This document shows, in pieces, positions 53,501 to 64,000 of a DNA stretch of 64,000 nucleotides (position 1 is its first letter; the number at the start of each line of letters is the position of its first letter). The position numbers and the translations under genes were made by a program. The notes under the pieces are model-generated. The model saw nothing but the letters and a program-made list of their open reading frames with translations, was not told the DNA's origin and searched no databases. Source of the stretch: Atrichornis clamosus (lineage: Eukaryota > Chordata > Aves > Passeriformes > Menuridae); assembly GCA_013400975.1 (NCBI GenBank), contig WBMZ01003004.1, positions 186,001 to 250,000 on the forward strand. The letters run 5' to 3'.

Positions 53501-53938
53501 TAGTGTCTCTGAAGCAAAATTCTCATGGATATTGAGGAAAGGAACCCTTCTAAGATCCCCATCATGAGCAGTGTGTCTCCAGAGGATTTAGCACTCTCTG
53601 AGCCCTCAATTTGCCTCACTCACCCACTCTATTGCTCCATGTGTGTGGGGTGGTTTTCCTCTAAAGCTGAATGCCCCAGTATACAGAGCTCCTTTCCCCT
53701 GGCCATGGGTCCACATATCTGGGGCTGGTGCTGGCCTTGAGAGTTAGCAGCTGACACAGGCTACAGGGGAAAAAGGGATCTGCCCTAACCCTGGATCTGC
53801 CCATATCCATTACTGGGACTGGAGTTTTTTAGGAAGACTAGAAAGAAGTGATCAGTTGATATCTTTAAATTCTTAGAAAAATAACAAATTACAGTTACAA
53901 GTTTAAGAGCTTAAACAAAACTATTGCAAAAATAACCT
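50561..53938. other. No gene seen; unique sequence
   Basis: The 50.72-51.33 kb part is GC-richer and open in several frames on both strands (50791-51120 and 50957-51316 plus; 51001-51333 minus). None shows a recognisable domain, and mutual overlap argues for chance. A T-rich tract lies at 52064-52077. Confidence 0.45.
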
Positions 53939-54442
53939 AACCTGGAATACTGCATCCAGCTCTGGGGCTTCCAACATGAGAAGGTTATGGACCTATTGGA
54001 GCAGATCCAGAGGAGGGACACAAGTATGATGAGAGGGTGGGAGAACCATTCCTATCAAGATATGCTGAGAGAACTGGGGTTGTTTAGCTTGGAGAAGACA
54101 AGACTCTGGGGACACCTTATAGCACCTTTTAGTACCTGAAGGGCGTCAGAGAGGGACTTTTTGCCAGGGCATGTAGTGATAGGACAAGGGCTTTAAACTG
54201 TAAGGGAAGAGATTTAGATTAGACATAAGGAAGAAATTCTTCACTATGTGGGTGGTGAGGCAGTGGAACAGGTTGCCCAGAGAAGCTGTGGATGCCCCAT
54301 CCCTGGAGGTGTCCAAGGTCAGGTTGGATGGGGCTCTGAGCATCCTGGTCTAGTGGAAAGTGTCCCTGTCCACAGCAGGGGTGTGGGAACAAGACAGTCT
54401 TTAAGGTCCCTTCCAACCCAAGCCATTCTGTGATTCTGTGAT
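53939..54442 (+). mobile_element. CR1 LINE, about 0.5-kb 3' end, plus strand
   Basis: This is the clearest CR1 copy in the window. It begins in the last part of the ORF2/3' region (TGGAATACTGCATCCAGCTC, then GAGCAGATCCAGAGGAGGGA). It continues through CTGAGAGAACTGGGGTTGTT, TTAGCTTGGAGAAGACAAGA and GACATAAGGAAGAAATTCTT. Next come GGTTGCCCAGAGAAGCTGTG and TGGAGGTGTCCAAGGTCAGG. It ends with GGTCCCTTCCAACCCAAGCC and an ATTCTGTGATTCTGTGATG tail. It is 5'-truncated by about 4 kb and cannot move on its own. It is less diverged than the 5.2-kb copy. CR1 elements normally lack target-site duplications, and I see none. Confidence 0.95.
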
Positions 54443-56083
54443 GACATTCTATGGCCATTTCAATACAGGAGAGATGCTTTGCCCCAGACTGGTTCTCAAG
54501 GTGACCCTTTGCCTCTTGGGGACAGTAATGCTTACCAATGCCACAAAGATATTTTGTCACTGCTGAACTTCCTTATGACATCCTGAGATGAAAGCTGGTA
54601 TGATAATAAAAGTAAGATTAATCTTTATTTTATTCCATGGTCCAGTTAAGGGCATATTTTGTGAAATGGAAGCAAATAGTAGGAGAATTTCATTTTAACT
54701 AGTTTTTCCTTAATGTATCTTTTGTCTGTTTTTTATATGTACAGTAAGGTTTCCTTCCTTGCTCTGTAGCTGTGTAGTCATTCCTTCTTGTGTTATTAAA
54801 ACTGAGAAGGAATACCTTTAGGAGAAAAGAGACTTGTTAGTGTGTCAGGTCTTGCTATCAGGAATAGATCCTGATTTATTTGTTACAATATGGGAGTGAT
54901 ATTAAATCACCTTTGTAGAATGAGAAGGTACATGGAAATTACAGAAAAATAATTATGATTTAACCAAATAAAGCTATTTAGTTTTATCTACACCATTTTT
55001 GTAGTAATAGCAGTAATATTATTAAATTATCCAAACCCTTAGATTAGTATAAACTATTACCTGACTACAACATTTTTGAGAGAATTATTAAAGAATTATT
55101 TGGTGTTATTCTACACTGAGTTCATCTAGCTTCATGCTCTGTGGCTTATTTCAAAACAGTGCCATAGTTTACTTAGGAATAACTTTAGAGACTCATTTTT
55201 CAGTCTTAAGTTCAAGACCTTCCCACACATAAAACAAAACAAATCAGTTATTTTCATTTTTGCCCTGGTTAAATATTTTAGGGTAGGTAGGTAGGTCAAG
55301 TGGATAGCAGGAAGCTGTGTATCATATTTTCCAATGCCTTCACTTTTAAAGTTTTTATTTTATTATCTTGTTGTGGGTGGAGTCAAACGAATGTGTTTCC
55401 AATTTTGCAGTGAATTGTTACAATCTCAGATGGCTTTTGTAAGCTTCTTGGCATGGATAAGTGTAAGTGATTGTGGTTTTGAACCTGGCTCATAAGGACA
55501 GCCCTAACACACTCATTCCTCCCTCTCCACACATCACCCCCAGGATCTGACTGGGGAATATTCAAGTTAGCCAAAAGATGCACATGGAAAAAATACTTTG
55601 TTTTGAATAAATGTGCAAAGAGACACACAAATGCAGTGTTTATTACTGTAGGCTAATATTTTCAGGCTTACTTACATACTTGCATTCACATATTTTAGTC
55701 CCTAAATCTAATACAATTTTCCAAAGAAGTTGTAGCATTCTCAGCAACTCTGTAGCCATGACAAAGAATCAAGAGGCTGATTTAGACAGTTAAACTTGCA
55801 CCTACACATTTATTGGAACACTGTAACTGTAAAAAATGATGAGTTTAGGAAATGTCTTCATGATAGGGGCCACATGAATAATAGATTTTTTAAAAAAATA
55901 TTGTCACTCATTTTTTGTAATTGGTTTAGATCAGACCAATAGTCCTGCTTAAACAAAATTAATTCTTTCCCCTTCCCCAAAATTTTGCTTAGTTCAATTA
56001 AAAAAAAAATTGTTAAAAAGAGAAGACAAAGACTGAGATTCAGAAAACTGCTTGAGGATGCAATAATATTGTTATTCTCCTCT
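54443..56083. other. No gene seen; very AT-rich unique sequence
   Basis: AT-rich throughout, with a short (TAGG)n run at about 55279-55296 and A/T homopolymer stretches near 55888-55902 and 56000-56010. No open frame of interest. Confidence 0.5.
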
Positions 56084-56160
56084 TGTTCAGTAGCTCAGTG
56101 CCTAAGAACCCTTTCCTGAATGTCAAGAGACTGGTTCAAATCCTTCTCAAAACTGCCAAA
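56084..56160 (+). mobile_element. tRNA-derived SINE head (or tRNA pseudogene), plus strand
   Basis: TAGCTCAGTGC (56091-56101) matches a tRNA/RNA-polymerase-III A box, and GGTTCAAATCC (56133-56143) is a perfect B-box pattern. The start-to-start spacing of 42 bases is right for a tRNA without an intron. The acceptor, anticodon and T stems do not pair well, so it is not a working tRNA. The following CTTCTCAAAACTGCC resembles the CTGCTCTGCC phrase that follows the tRNA-like head of MIR-type SINEs, which favours an old SINE over a plain tRNA pseudogene. Confidence 0.5.
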
Positions 56161-57156
56161 TTTTAAGCAGAAACCTTTTTTAGGTGGGTTTTCTAACTAG
56201 GCGATAAGTACTTGGAACATGAACTCAGTCCCTTCTCAAGGGATTGCAGCTGTACTTTGTACTTGGGACTGCTAATGTATTTCATGTGGAGGATGATTCC
56301 ACAGGCTCTCGGTTAGAAAGTATGCCTGAGGCTTGCCCCAGAGAGTATTTGTTCTACTGAATATAATAAAAATATCACTGGAAAAAGGGCTATGTAAAAA
56401 AAATTATCTTCTTCAATGGCAGTTCCTTCCTTGGGAAGTGGGACTTGTGGTGTCCAAGCTTTTCTGCCAAAGAAGGGAATACATTCTGCATCATTTGCAT
56501 CCCCTTGTAAAAGGGAGACCAAAACTGCATCCGTTCCTCATTCTGATTTTCCCCTCTCTTCCTCTTCTCTCATCAGGTATTTTTACTGGCACTCTTTGTG
56601 TTAACTTGCAAAACTAAATATTAATAGAGATTGCGAAGGTGAAGTTACACTTTCAGCTCTGTTACAATTCATTAGCAGAATTGTAAAGACCCTCTGTTCT
56701 GATACACTGTGCTGCTCCTTTCTCAACTTTAACAGATCACCCTTCTTGCCAAAACACACCCTGCAGCCAATTGTCACACCAGTGTGTATCTGGTAGCTAT
56801 CTTAATGCAGCCTTGGAAATATGAGCAATGGGTATAGCAATATTTTGGCATGAATATTAGTTGTTTAGATATTCACATGTACAGTTTTAGAGAATGTGTA
56901 AACTCTCCTACCCACACCTTGAAACAGTTAAGAAATGGCATAAGGCCAGGTAAGAAGTGTAACTGAAATATCATATGAAGAGAAAGAATTTTGAGCACAA
57001 CCATATCACTATGTAACAAGTCCACCATATAACAGTGAAAAAGAATCAAAATAAATATGAGATGAGAGGAAGAACCATCCATTTAGTTCAAAGAGTAAAC
57101 TGAATGTAAAATATCCATATCCAACTGTATATTTATAGTAAGGCAACAGCACAGAG
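56161..57156. other. No gene seen; AT-rich unique sequence
   Basis: AT-rich sequence directly downstream (on the minus strand) of the candidate terminal exon. No canonical AATAAA is evident on the minus strand close to that exon's stop codon. Nothing else is recognised. Confidence 0.45.
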
Positions 57157-57297
57157 CTATCCCTCCTCCAGTTCTTGCAGTTGACGCTTCAGTCTGGCAC
57201 AGTCATCTAAAACGGTGGGAAACGTGACAAAGCTGGGAATGCCGTGGCTGTGAGGAGCAAGCTGCCATGCAAAGATGACGCTGTGCAACCCCTTCAT
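57157..57297 (-). CDS. Candidate terminal coding exon, unrecognised protein
   Basis: On the minus strand, a good acceptor-like sequence (CTGTCTCATGTGATTCTTCAG) ends at 57298 and is followed by an open frame of 46 codons closing with TAG at 57159-57157. The predicted peptide begins MKGLHSVIFAWQLAPHSHGI and ends in a charged amphipathic helix-like segment, DDCARLKRQLQELEEG. By my count 28 of 46 third codon positions are G or C, and at least four CpGs are kept, in clearly AT-rich surroundings. Both are coding-like signs. The frame stays open upstream to about 57336, so the true 5' border is uncertain. I recognise no family and cannot find the preceding exon. A region at 57440-57660 is also open on this strand but does not join in phase. 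It could be a real last exon, a pseudogene fragment or chance. Confidence 0.28.
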   Translation of the reverse strand: MKGLHSVIFAWQLAPHSHGIPSFVTFPTVLDDCARLKRQLQELEEG

Positions 57298-60200
57298 CTG
57301 AAGAATCACATGAGACAGGTTGAAGCCTTCAAACTTTCATGTCTTCTCTAACAGGGATTTTTAAAAGTAAAAAAGTGCTGGTTACATCAGATGTACATTT
57401 TAAGTGTCTAAGAAGCAACGGAGAGAATCCCTAGATGAATTTGCACCTTGTTGACAAGCTTCGTGTGACGTGCACAGCTACTTCAAATGCAGGCAATCGT
57501 TCCTTCCTCAGGAACAAAACTCTTTGATGTGGCCCTGATCTGAGAAAGCCATTAAGCCCATCTTTAAATATGTGCATAACAATCTAAAACAAAGAGGCTT
57601 TTTGAATGAATCTGGGTCATCTGTGGAGATACATCTAACAGAAATTATTAAACACAGACTAGAAACCAATGTTTGCAAAAATAGAAGCCAGACTGGGTTC
57701 CCAGGGGCCTCAGGCTTCAAAATGGCTGAGTTGATTAGTGCTGGATGAGCCCGCTCAGGGGCACATATCTTTACACTTAAACCTGCTCAGTAGTTCTGCA
57801 TTGGTCTTTTGGGAGGGGGCAGGAAGGGAGGAAAGTGTTTTTTTCTTGAAATGTTAGTTTTACAAAAGTTTTCATATGTGCAGACACCAAGACATAGGGA
57901 AGTAAGGCAGGGCTCGCTGTGAGAAATGCAGCAGCATAAGAGGGAAAAATTCAAGGCTCCTGGGCTGAATTTGGACTGTGTGAGTAGCTCACCTGCTGCC
58001 CTGGATTCAGCCCTATGTTCTTTCTTTTCTAGACACAGTTGAACAGCTGGCAATAGGGCATAAGGACCATTCCAGCTGCTCACAGGCTGCCCCCACAACA
58101 TTCGTGTTGAAAACCACTAGGTTTTTGCACGTGGCTCTAGCTGCATTCCAATGCAGGTACACGTAGGATCCCTGTAGCAGGGCTGGGGAGGGCACCTCTC
58201 AGCCTTTACTCTCCAGGGCAGAGGGTGGCAATGCTGTAATTGGCCACAGGGTCAGCTACAGCCCTGAAAGAAAGGCAAGGCATTGCCATGTCGGGTAAAA
58301 TCAGCATGACTGGAGACAGCCTTCTTGCAGGGCTGCATGTTCTGTGCAAGGTCACTTTCCTTGTGAGGGAACCAAGCCCAGGCATTCTGGGCTCACCCCG
58401 CAAGCTATTCGTTTCAGTTAGGTATTTTCTCCTTGAATAAGCAGGACAAAAGGGATGTGATATGCTGAATCATTTAGGGAAAAAATCACCCTGTCAAGTG
58501 GATTATCATCAGCTAAGCAAGGCCCTGGAGGCCAAAACCTCAGCCTCTAAATTATACATGCTGAATGCCTATGCTTTTACTGTATTGTTGAGGCAAAGCC
58601 TGCACAGCGGTTTCAGGGACATTAAACATGAAAGAAAAGTTATATCACAGCTGATACTTGCCCAGTGATTCCACCTCAATCGTGGGAATAGCAGGTGTCC
58701 TAGACATGCCGAGTCCCTAGCAGGGAGGGAGGGGATTTATAATCATTGGCAGAGATGCCTGTGGGGTCACTCAGTTGCTAAAACATTAAAGTATATAAAA
58801 GCAGGGAGCTGCAAACCTCCTAGAAGAATGTACACTCTGCACATGAGAGGAAACAGATGCATTCTCAGGAGGTGGGTGTCACTTTTGCTTGTGCTACTCA
58901 CTTCTCTGACATTTCCTCTGTTTAGTGTCTACCTTTTCCTTCTGATTTCACTTTCAAAGCTACCTGTACACATTAGCAGATGGTTGACTTTCTGGCTATA
59001 TTTTCTTTCCAGGGGGTGCTCAGAGTCAAAATTTAAGTGAAAACACCTCTGCATTTGTCTCAACACCTGACATTGTCTGGGTTACTTCAGGTTTGAATGT
59101 GACACTTGCAAAATTGCACAAATAATTTTCTTATTGGAAATTGTTCCCTGCAATTGCATTTCAATCACAGGGATTATATCCCAAGCCAGCTATTCTCCAG
59201 TGAATTATATTATTCTAACTCAAAACTGTAGATATTAAATTAGCAGTTTCTTACTCAGGTGTTAGAGAAGGGGGGATGTGAGATTCTGGTTGTGTATCTT
59301 CAGAAAAAAAGCTGTAGTTTTCCCCTTCTCACTAGGTGCAGCTGTTTTTCTAGGATCTTCTGCGCTGACTGTACTAATCTTCCTGGGCTTTTTCTGCAAT
59401 GAGTCCCTTTTGCTTCTCCCACGGAAATGCTGGTTTTGTGACCATTTCTGTGGCAATCACTGTCTACAATGGTAACCCTCATCCACTGTGCAGTAACAGA
59501 GCCTCTGAATAGAGCATTTTGTTACATGCCTTTCAGAAGAAATTCATCTCACCTGAGGAAACATGGAAAATAACCTGTGAAGCATAGGGAATGGAATAGG
59601 GCCTTGCTCCTGCATTTCCTTCATTGCAACTAGGTCACATGGTGTTTTGCATAAATGCACTAGGAAGCACAAAGCCCCATCAGTCTTAACCATCACTTTC
59701 CTGGACTACAGGTAGCAGTATAGTGGGAAAAGCTGCACCAAGCATTTCCACATCCACTTCTTGTTTGTGAGCATGGGCAAGTGGTACAGGTATTTCAAAC
59801 TAAGACACAAACAGTCTTCTAACTAAGACAGTCAAAAGGGAGGGTTCCTACCCTCTGCCCCTTAAGACAAGCCTGTAAGCACACAGGCTTGTGATACTGA
59901 GCTTGTACTCCAATAGAGGGAGGCCGGTGTAGGGCTGAGTGTGCATGCACAGGAGTTTGACATGCATGAGCTTCACACTTCTAAGTGCCATCAGGACTTC
60001 TACAGCAACTCTGCTCTGCTCCAGGACTGTGATAATAAGCTGCCCCTCACTCTGAGTGCTAGTATGATTGAGTCCCCATTTAAAAACTGTATTGATTTTG
60101 ATAGGTGTTTTGATAGAGTATGGGCATTGAAGGAGTGCCAGATTTGGCTGTTAATCTTCAGTATTGCTTCTTTCTGCTTGGTTGAGCATATGCCTCCTGT

Positions 60201-61394
60201 TTGCTGTCCCCAGTGTGAAGGATTTAGGAACTGTCAATATCTCTGTTGACATATGAAACACTAAACACAGTGGGAGCCAGATGCACATTTGGGTCACTCC
60301 TGCAGAGGCCTGGCATTTATACTGGGCTAATTTAACAAGTCCCCACCTTCTGACCCCTGTAAGAGCCTATAGTCCCAGGAATATAAGTTGTGAATCTTTT
60401 CAGTGTCTATTCCTCTGCTGCCGGTGCTGCAGCTCCACACTCAAACAGAAGCTGAGATACAGTGGCTGCAGCTAATGACACCCTTTCATCTCCTGCCTTT
60501 GCTGTGTGGGGTGGTCTCTGTCACTCCAGCCATCCTCAGCCTGGCACTGCTCTTAGAGGTGCTCTGCAGAGCGGTGCCTCCTTGAGACCAAATCGGGTAG
60601 TCAGCAACTGGATGGGGGCTGAATTTCAGAGGTTTTGCGGACCCACTGATGACATCAGTCTTTCTGAAGTGCTCCCTGCTTGTAAAAGGTAATATATAGA
60701 TATTGAGGTTTCTTTGGAAACTCTTTAATATATCTGTCTTTGTAAATTTACCGTAGGTGCCCTATATCAGCAAGCATGAATGGCTTCTACTAGATGCCTG
60801 TAAAGACTGCAAGCATTGTGGCTGAACTAACAGGTTCATCAAACATATATGGGAAATAAGACCTTTTGAAGGAGTGATTCCTTTTTATTTATTTTTCTAA
60901 TTCATGCCTGGGATTTTTGCCACAACCTTAGCTGACAAAGCATTTTCTATCACATTGCCTCAAGACAGCACAGAAGATTAATGTTTGGAATACGCTAAAC
61001 TCTTGAAAAAATGTAAAGATAAAATCAGAAAAGTAAATCAACATGTCCCCAAAGCTCTTAACCACAACTGATGACATTCTAATCTTTGGGGAAATGTAGG
61101 ACAAGTGCTATCAGCCTTTCATAGTGGTGCGTGTCACAGTGCAGAAGGTGTAGAACCAAGGCTGAGAAAGGAAAAGGATCTTTAGAAAAGGATCACTGTG
61201 CTTGTATGGTGTTCTCCAAAAAGTAGAAAATCCATCAATGCACCAAATAAAGTTCTTCTTTTGGCTAAGCCTGTGGGTGTCAGCTGAGTGTGGGATGCAT
61301 TCCTAGCCATTCCTCAGAAGTTTCAGTGTGACCTTGGGGCATATGCCTCCTGTTCCCATCCCATTTGTAGAAATGGGAACGTGAACAATCTTTT
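57298..61394. other. No supported gene; unique sequence
   Basis: Upstream (minus strand) of the candidate exon, 57508-57720 is open on the minus strand (SFKKPLCFRLLCTYLKMGLM). It could belong with that exon, but splice phases do not agree. A purine-rich GGGAGGGGGCAGGAAGGG stretch lies at 57810-57827. Open frames at 58240-58440, 59941-60249 and 60403-60692 show nothing recognisable. Confidence 0.4.
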
Positions 61395-62148
61395 TTACTT
61401 GTGGGCTGCTTCCTTTTTGGGCTCTGATGGAGCCTGGAAGCATGGCCCACAGACAGGAGCAGAGAGACACACTGCATGTGTATACATGCTAGTTGTGCTG
61501 GGCTCAGGTTTTGGTGCTGCACTCTCATTTGTATGCAAACACACATGAAAACAACACGTGCAAGTGCATTTCATGTGGCAAGGGGGGAGCGCAGGCACAG
61601 CAGGGTCGCAGCAGGGGCACAGCGGGCCGTGGCTCTCCCTGCTGCAGTCTGCCAGAGGCCGTGAACAGAGACCCACGCACAGCACAGAGGGTCTGCTTTT
61701 CTTCCCTCTAAACTGGAGTGTGCCATGGAGGGGAAACAGAGTTGCAATGATTAGCTTCAAAGAGGCCTCAAAAGCCAAAGCTGCTTTTTTTGGTAACAGC
61801 AGAGAAATTTCTGATGTCCTTGCTGAAGCTGGTGAGAACTTGGCTAGAGCAAAGCCTGTAGGAAGATTGGTCCCAGGGCCTGTGCTGTTTAGACCTGAGG
61901 CAGGAGAGCTCAGCAAGGCCAGGAGTGCAGAGGTGGCAGGTTCCTTGCCCACAGGAATGGTGTTCTGTGTAGATGTAGCTCTTCTGGGAACTGCAGTTCT
62001 ACACAGGGTTGGTGGAAAGGGGGTGATGGGTTTTACTTCATTTCTTCAAACTGGGCTTTATTTACACTACGGAGAAAGGGAAGTGACTCTCACTGACTTT
62101 TGCTCTAGGACCAAAGCTGAAGAAGAGCCATGGCTTGGCACAGGTTGA
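61395..62148. other. GC-richer segment with long overlapping ORFs on both strands
   Basis: The plus strand is open at 61558-62148 (196 codons) and the minus strand at 61395-61952 (185 codons), overlapping by about 400 bases. Neither product has a recognisable domain, signal peptide or membrane segment. The minus product has a Cys-rich patch (CTCTCCFHVCLH). The region is visibly GC-richer than its flanks, which lowers stop-codon frequency in all frames and explains paired long ORFs without selection. No splice or promoter context supports either, so I do not call a gene. Confidence 0.15.
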
Positions 62149-64000
62149 TTCCAACCAGAGGAGAAGGAAGATGCAAATGCACTGCTGCTGGTGTTGTTCT
62201 GTCATGCCGTTTCACAGCAAAGCCCTTAGCTGTCATCTAGGCGTGCATAAATAGATTGGTTTACTTATACATCACCACTTACTATAGGCAGTCTTGATTT
62301 TATCTGACTTGCTTGATATAATGATTCTTTTGAAACAAAAGCACAGGATAAACAAACAAACAAACTAAAACCAAACATAAAAGCAAGCCAGGAAACCCCC
62401 AGCCAGCAAAAGAATGCTACCACTCTAAAGTTGAGCAAGATGATCCCAATTGGAAAATGTCCTAACATTCAAATGATAAAAAAAAGAAATATGTTCTTTT
62501 GGATTCTGAGTCTTTACAGCACAGTGAAAATATATGACTTAAGAAGTCTCTGGCCCAAATATGTGCAGGTCTTGCTTGCTTGTTTTTTTAACAAAAACTG
62601 AAATTGTTGTATGTAAGTTGCCTCCATCTGCTGGGCTCTAGACATGGTATTAAGTACCATGAGATTCAGTTTTGTCCCTTCACAGTTTTACTTTAAGTTG
62701 AGCTTGTCAGCCAACAGGGGAGAACTTTGCATTAGCTGTGAGGTTAAGACCATAAAACTGACTAACTCAAGGAAAGAAAGTAGCCTGACGATACCTGACA
62801 ATATCTCAAGAATGCCCATTGGATCAGAAGTACTACACACCATCAATTGCAAAAGAATACTACATTTTCAAAGCTATCCCTGTGGCTTCATAAGCTTTTG
62901 CCTCTGCCAGAAATGCAAGAAGTAATAAAAGAAGACATGGTTCTAAATGCTATAATGGATCCAAAGGGAGCACATATGGGGTAGATGATTACAGAACTGA
63001 ACTCCCTGCTATGAAAATGGACATATCTGAATAGAAATTTCCCTTCAAATCTTAACAATGAGGTTACAGCTCCTGAGACTGCATAGTGCTGACCAGTACT
63101 ACTTTTCTGGCACAATTTTCTGTAGTAACTTCAATAAAAATATCAAATTGGTAGTAGCACCTTTCTTTAGGAGATTCTCTGAAAGATTGATCTATGTCAC
63201 GACAACTTTGTGGTTAAGCCCTTCTTTCCAAGGATCTCTTGAGAACAGAGCATCCTATGAGGAAAAGTGCTAAAAAGTCTGTTAAGGCTTCTAGTGTGTC
63301 AGCCATTAATCTGGAAATTCTTTATAAAAAGAGAGTAGCCTGGTTTAAAACCTTTAAGTGAGTGTTTTTAAATTATTCAAAATATTCTATTTCAAGTCCA
63401 GCTGAGTCAATTCCAAATTCCAACAAAAGGATTCAAAGGACCATAAATGATCTGACTGGCATTACACGATTACCTCAAAAATCTTAATGACTAAAAAAAA
63501 CATGTCTCCCTGTAAAATTGTCAGATAAATTAGAAATATGTAAGCCATTTTCATACCATGTTTCAGTTGTTGCAGTAGACATTAAAAGCCTGAAAAAAAT
63601 ATCACAGAGTTGTTATTGTTCACATTTTGCAGCATCTAAAATATAAAATGTTGCTTTTTGTTCTTTTTATGTATTGCTTCTAAATCTCTAATCATTATCT
63701 TCTGACGGTTTGTGTGCTTAATCACTGCTCATTAACACCATTTTTCTACTCAGCGCTGCTAAAAATGTTTGTTTGCAGTTGCCCTTGTACTCTGAACTGT
63801 GCCATTTCCCATGCATAGCTTCCTATGCGGGGAGGCAGAGCATTAATACCCTGTTCAGGTAATTCGGAGAACACAGTGACACACTGGCATAATTAAATAA
63901 TGTCATCAGTCTCTGAAGTGAACTCCCTATGGTGAGGCGCCGCATGAGGAACCTCCTAATATGACACCTACGGCTTTCTTACGCAAAACGGACTTTACTG
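62149..64000. other. No gene seen; AT-rich unique sequence to window end
   Basis: Contains one short (AAAC)n simple repeat and AT-rich unique DNA. The last 200 bases carry a few CpGs (GTGAGGCGCCGCATGAGG near 63931-63948), possibly the start of another element beyond the window. Confidence 0.45.
62350..62365 (+). repeat. (AAAC)n short microsatellite
   Basis: Four AAAC units (AAACAAACAAACAAAC) in an A-rich patch. Confidence 0.85.

Noticed and set aside
57810..57830. Possible G-quadruplex in a GGG-rich stretch
   Set aside because: Only three separate runs of three or more G are present, short of the usual four.
1..64000. CRISPR arrays, bacterial operons, rRNA genes, functional tRNAs and known microRNA hairpins
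   Set aside because: No regularly spaced repeats, ribosome-binding-site-led gene clusters, rRNA landmarks or recognised microRNA seed/hairpin sequences were seen. The window is vertebrate-type non-coding DNA.

Overview
This window looks like AT-rich, largely non-coding nuclear DNA from an amniote, most likely a bird. The evidence is four truncated CR1 LINE copies. The 4042-4425 copy carries the typical CR1 tail (ATTCTATG repeats), and two others end in CR1-type ATTCTGTG tails. The rest of the recognisable repeat content is a thin layer of very old amniote elements (L3/CR1-like, MIR-like and tRNA-derived SINE relics, one probable hAT relic). I see no mammalian Alu/B1/L1, no endogenous retrovirus and no bacterial-type genes. 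A crocodilian or turtle source is less likely but not excluded by sequence alone.

Layout. 1-3936 is unique sequence. 3937-5742 holds an inverted repeat, a plus-strand CR1 3' end with a fold-back at its 5' edge, and a minus-strand CR1. 5743-26734 is unique sequence with short simple repeats and a probable hAT relic at 13144. 26735-28042 has a short CR1 tail and an old L3/CR1-like 3' end. 28043-39790 holds a weak candidate exon near 28.9 kb and a nearly full-length old MIR-like element at 36.7 kb. 39811-40122 is a compact CpG-rich segment with two perfect hairpins, followed by a 46-bp tandem duplication. 42-54 kb contains CTCF-like motifs and weak old repeats. 53.9-54.4 kb is the longest and cleanest plus-strand CR1. 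56.1 kb holds a tRNA-derived SINE fragment. 57.2 kb holds the best candidate coding exon (minus strand). 61.4-62.1 kb is GC-richer and carries long overlapping ORFs that I regard as probably fortuitous.

No multi-exon gene can be assembled and no known protein was recognised. The window is best read as intergenic DNA or the inside of a very long intron. I found no new defence, mobile or enzymatic system. The points most worth checking are the 57.2-kb candidate exon, the CpG-rich hairpin segment at 39.8 kb and the CR1 fold-back at 4.04 kb. All family assignments rest on recalled consensus patterns, not on database searches.
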